Source: Methylomonas koyamae (GTDB lineage Bacteria; Pseudomonadota; Gammaproteobacteria; Methylococcales; Methylomonadaceae). From it: a stretch of DNA of 64,000 nt. This document shows, in pieces, positions 61,735-64,000 of this stretch. A model generated the notes under the pieces. It saw only the letters and a list, made by a program, of their open reading frames with translations, made no database searches and was not told the DNA's origin. The stretch spans positions 62,001 to 126,000 of the forward strand of contig NZ_PPPU01000014.1 of NCBI RefSeq assembly GCF_006483455.1, read 5' to 3'. The translations under genes were made by a program, and so were the position numbers. The number at the start of each line of letters is the position of its first letter. The first letter of the stretch is position 1.

Positions 61735-63909
61735 ATGCCATTCCCAATTTTTCAGATAAGACCACTGCCTTGGGCCGTTGCGGCGGTGCTGGCCGGCGGA
61801 TCGTTGGCGGCGGTTCCGGCCGCCGCCGCGGCCCGCTACGATTTTGCCGGTACCGGTCTGCAAGGCGACCGCAACAGCGTTGCCCGCGACATCAACGACC
61901 AGGGCCAAATCCTGCTGTTGAACAATCTGCCCGGTAAGGACCGGGAACCAAGCGTCACCCGTTCCTACATTTACCGCAACGGTAGCGCCGAGGAAATTAC
62001 CGTCGGCGGCAAATCGGTACAAGCTTACGCGATCAATAACCGGGGCGACGTTGTGGCCTCGGTCAACGTCGATGCCGACCATCCGTATACCAATCAACTC
62101 TTTATCCGGCGGGACGGCGCCAACGAGATGACCGGCTTGACCACCGATAGCCGTAAAAGCCTGTCATGGGCGATCAACGACAACGGCGATATCGCCGGTA
62201 CCGTGGTAGGGGACCGGAGCGTTGCCGGCGTGATCTCCCGCAACGGTACGTTGCTGAAAACCGGCGGGAGGGGCGTGAATGCGATCAACAATCGCGGTGA
62301 CGCCGCCGGTTACGTGGCCGGTCCGAACGGGCTAGGCTCGCTTGCCCACTTGTACCGCGACGGCGTCGGCCAAACGATTGGCGGCCTGGGCGGCGATACC
62401 AGCGAAGGTACGGCGATCAACAACGCCGGCGAGGTGGTCGGCTACAGTTCGTTGAGGCCGGATGAGTACCTCCCCCACGCCTTTCATTACGCCAACGGCC
62501 GGATGCAAGACCTGGGCAGTCTGGGCGGCGACAGTCGGGCTTCGGACATCAACGATACCAGTCAGATCGTCGGCTATTCGCGCACCACCGACAACGCCAT
62601 GCATGCCGTGCTGTGGAATAACGGCCGGATTTACGACTTGAACCGGCTGGCAGCGGACGGCTGGACCTTGCACCACGCTTTGGGCATTAACCGTTACGGC
62701 CAGATCGTCGGCTTCGGTTCGCACGAAGGGGCTGAAGCCGAAGGCTTTGTACTGACCTTGCATCCGGAATGGCAAGGCAACGGCAACGGGGCTTGGGACG
62801 ATGCCGCGCGCTGGAATTACGCCGGCTTCGGCAGTTTCGGTTTCGCGCCCGGCCAACCGCACGATGTTGTCGTCAATCCGGGCGGTAACGCCACGATTTT
62901 GGGCAGCACCCATGCCAGCGTGCGCAGTCTTGTCGTGAGCGGTAGCGCCGGCCACAGCGTGGCGTTTGATTTGAATCGTGGCTATACCGCGGCCGAGCGC
63001 GGCACTCGTCTGCAAAATGCCGCGTTGACCGGGGCCGGTACGCTGGACGGCGGCTTGCAAATCGATGCCGCCAGCCGGGTACAGGTCGGTAGCGGCGAGC
63101 AGATGCGCTTACTGGGCGGCAGCGTCGACAACGCCGGCAGTATCCAATTGATCGGCGCCAGCGGCAATCTGGCCCGCTTGCACACCGATCGTATGTTGAT
63201 CAATCAGGGCCAATTGCAACTGCAAAACGCCGCCGCCGATTTTGGCGGCGGCCTGGAAAATCGCGGCCAGCTGCAGGTCGGTTTCGGTGCCAATAGCGTA
63301 ACCGGCGCCGTGACCAACGCCAAAACCGGTCGAATCGTGCTGTCCGGCAACGGCGAAACCGCGTTTTGGGGCGACGTGACCTTGCAATCCGGCAGCGAAT
63401 TACGGGTCGGGCGCGATGCCGGCGCCGTGTTTTTCGGCCAGGTGGTGGTGCGCGACGGTGCCTTGTTGAGCGGCACCGGCACCAGTTATTACGAAGGCGG
63501 CCTGTCCTTGGGCAATTCGCCGGCCTTGGTGGCCAACAGCGGTAGCGCCAGCTTCGGCAGCGAGAACCTGTATCTGGCCGAAATCGGCGGTCTCGAAGCC
63601 GGTCAGCAGTTCGATCAATTGCAAGTAGCCGGCAACCTCAATTTCGGCGGCGTGCTGCAACTGATGTGGTGGGACAACTTCGCGGCTCAGGCCGGCGATG
63701 TGTTCGACTTGTTCGACTGGGGCAGCAGCTCCGGTAAGTTCACGCGGATCGATACTCGCTTCGCGACCTTGGCCAACGGTTTGCGCTGGGATTTTTCCAA
63801 GCTGTATACCACCGGCGAAATCGGCGTCGCGGCGGTACCGTTGCCCGGCGCTTTCTGGCTGTTCGGTTCGGCTCTGCTTGCTTTGGCCGGCCGTCGCCGC
63901 AACGCTTAA
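61735..63909 (+). CDS. HAF-repeat exported protein with PEP-CTERM-like tail
   Basis: A 724-residue protein with a signal peptide (about 1-33, AVPAAAAA before RYDF). Residues about 40-340 hold HAF-type extracellular repeats (ARDINDQGQILL, AYAINNRGDVVAS, AINDNGDIAGT, AINNAGEVVGYSS, GLGGDTSEG, LGSLGGDSRASDIND). The second half is Gly/Asn-rich and beta-helix-like, similar to autotransporter passengers (NAALTGAGTLDGGLQID, GGLENRGQLQVGFG). The tail VPLPGAFWLFGSALLALAGRRRNA is a PEP-CTERM variant. GGAGATAACC precedes the start. Likely a cell-surface or matrix protein. Confidence 0.83.
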   Translation: MPFPIFQIRPLPWAVAAVLAGGSLAAVPAAAAARYDFAGTGLQGDRNSVARDINDQGQILLLNNLPGKDREPSVTRSYIYRNGSAEEITVGGKSVQAYAINNRGDVVASVNVDADHPYTNQLFIRRDGANEMTGLTTDSRKSLSWAINDNGDIAGTVVGDRSVAGVISRNGTLLKTGGRGVNAINNRGDAAGYVAGPNGLGSLAHLYRDGVGQTIGGLGGDTSEGTAINNAGEVVGYSSLRPDEYLPHAFHYANGRMQDLGSLGGDSRASDINDTSQIVGYSRTTDNAMHAVLWNNGRIYDLNRLAADGWTLHHALGINRYGQIVGFGSHEGAEAEGFVLTLHPEWQGNGNGAWDDAARWNYAGFGSFGFAPGQPHDVVVNPGGNATILGSTHASVRSLVVSGSAGHSVAFDLNRGYTAAERGTRLQNAALTGAGTLDGGLQIDAASRVQVGSGEQMRLLGGSVDNAGSIQLIGASGNLARLHTDRMLINQGQLQLQNAAADFGGGLENRGQLQVGFGANSVTGAVTNAKTGRIVLSGNGETAFWGDVTLQSGSELRVGRDAGAVFFGQVVVRDGALLSGTGTSYYEGGLSLGNSPALVANSGSASFGSENLYLAEIGGLEAGQQFDQLQVAGNLNFGGVLQLMWWDNFAAQAGDVFDLFDWGSSSGKFTRIDTRFATLANGLRWDFSKLYTTGEIGVAAVPLPGAFWLFGSALLALAGRRRNA

Positions 63910-63933
63910 TTCAATATTGTTAGGAGAATTGTC

Positions 63934-64000
63934 ATGAAAAACATTAAGTTAAAACAACACTCCATCCGCGGTTTGCTTGCTGTCGCCGGGCTGAGCCTGT
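63934..64000 (+). CDS. Start of an exported protein, cut by window end
   Basis: ATG 63934 follows TAGGAGAATTGTC, a good ribosome site, 24 bases after the HAF gene. The first 22 codons (MKNIKLKQHSIRGLLAVAGLSL) look like a signal peptide. Probably in the same transcription unit as the HAF-repeat gene. Confidence 0.6.
   Translation, partial: MKNIKLKQHSIRGLLAVAGLSL

Noticed and set aside
1-64000. CRISPR arrays, rRNA and tRNA genes
   Set aside because: I saw no regularly spaced repeats and no tRNA cloverleaf or rRNA sequence; a covariance scan could still find a missed tRNA.

Overview
The window looks like a gammaproteobacterial chromosome with about 55-60 % GC in most genes. The core gene order is typical of Gammaproteobacteria: rhlB facing away from trxA-rho, rlmH-maf-rng-yhdP-nitrilase, and rph-rdgB divergent from yicC. 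Exported proteins ending in VPLP-type (PEP-CTERM-like) tails, REP palindromes with a REP transposase, and the large inorganic-carbon locus would fit a methanotroph-like member of the Methylococcales. That assignment is inference; no methane-oxidation gene is present.

Layout. 1-7.1 kb: rhlB (cut by the window edge), trxA, rho, an SbmA/YddA-type ABC protein with a degraded ATPase domain, molybdopterin genes moaD-moaE and divergent moaC, and a BamC-like lipoprotein. 7.1-14.3 kb: a leftward operon rlmH-maf-rng-yhdP-nitrilase. 14.3-17.3 kb: accessory DNA with a Uma2 nuclease-like gene and two integron gene cassettes (one complete attC, one attC left half, a possible attI-like site, no integrase in view), then a pair of inverted REP elements. 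17.3-18.7 kb: DUF2024 and a threonine aldolase.

18.9-30.6 kb is the most notable block: a NuoM-like subunit, a long DabA (DUF2309) protein with the Cys/Asp/His/Cys zinc set, a NuoL-like subunit, two more NuoM-like subunits, a beta-carbonic anhydrase and a SulP anion transporter, all on one strand. The DabA and membrane subunits are tightly packed and probably form one large DAB-type CO2-hydrating, ion-driven complex. The carbonic anhydrase and SulP genes follow a near-consensus promoter of their own. One of the four antiporter-like subunits lacks the canonical Glu and Lys positions.

30.6-34.9 kb: an APH-fold kinase, rdgB, rph and a Ser/Thr kinase leftward, yicC rightward. 35-41.4 kb: small secreted and soluble proteins, a DegS-like protease, a Trp-rich protein, a remnant of a cryptochrome/photolyase gene and an intact iron-sulfur (6-4)-type photolyase. 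41.5-48.9 kb: secreted proteins, a pentapeptide-repeat protein and a TonB-dependent receptor. 49-60.5 kb: two Sel1-repeat proteins, a broken REP transposase between REP elements, a 2563-residue RHS/YD-repeat surface protein with a divergent, AT-rich C-terminal tip and no evident immunity gene, and a PEP-CTERM-like protein. 60.8-64 kb: a decayed Fic gene, a structured leader, a HAF-repeat PEP-CTERM-like protein, and the start of another exported protein.
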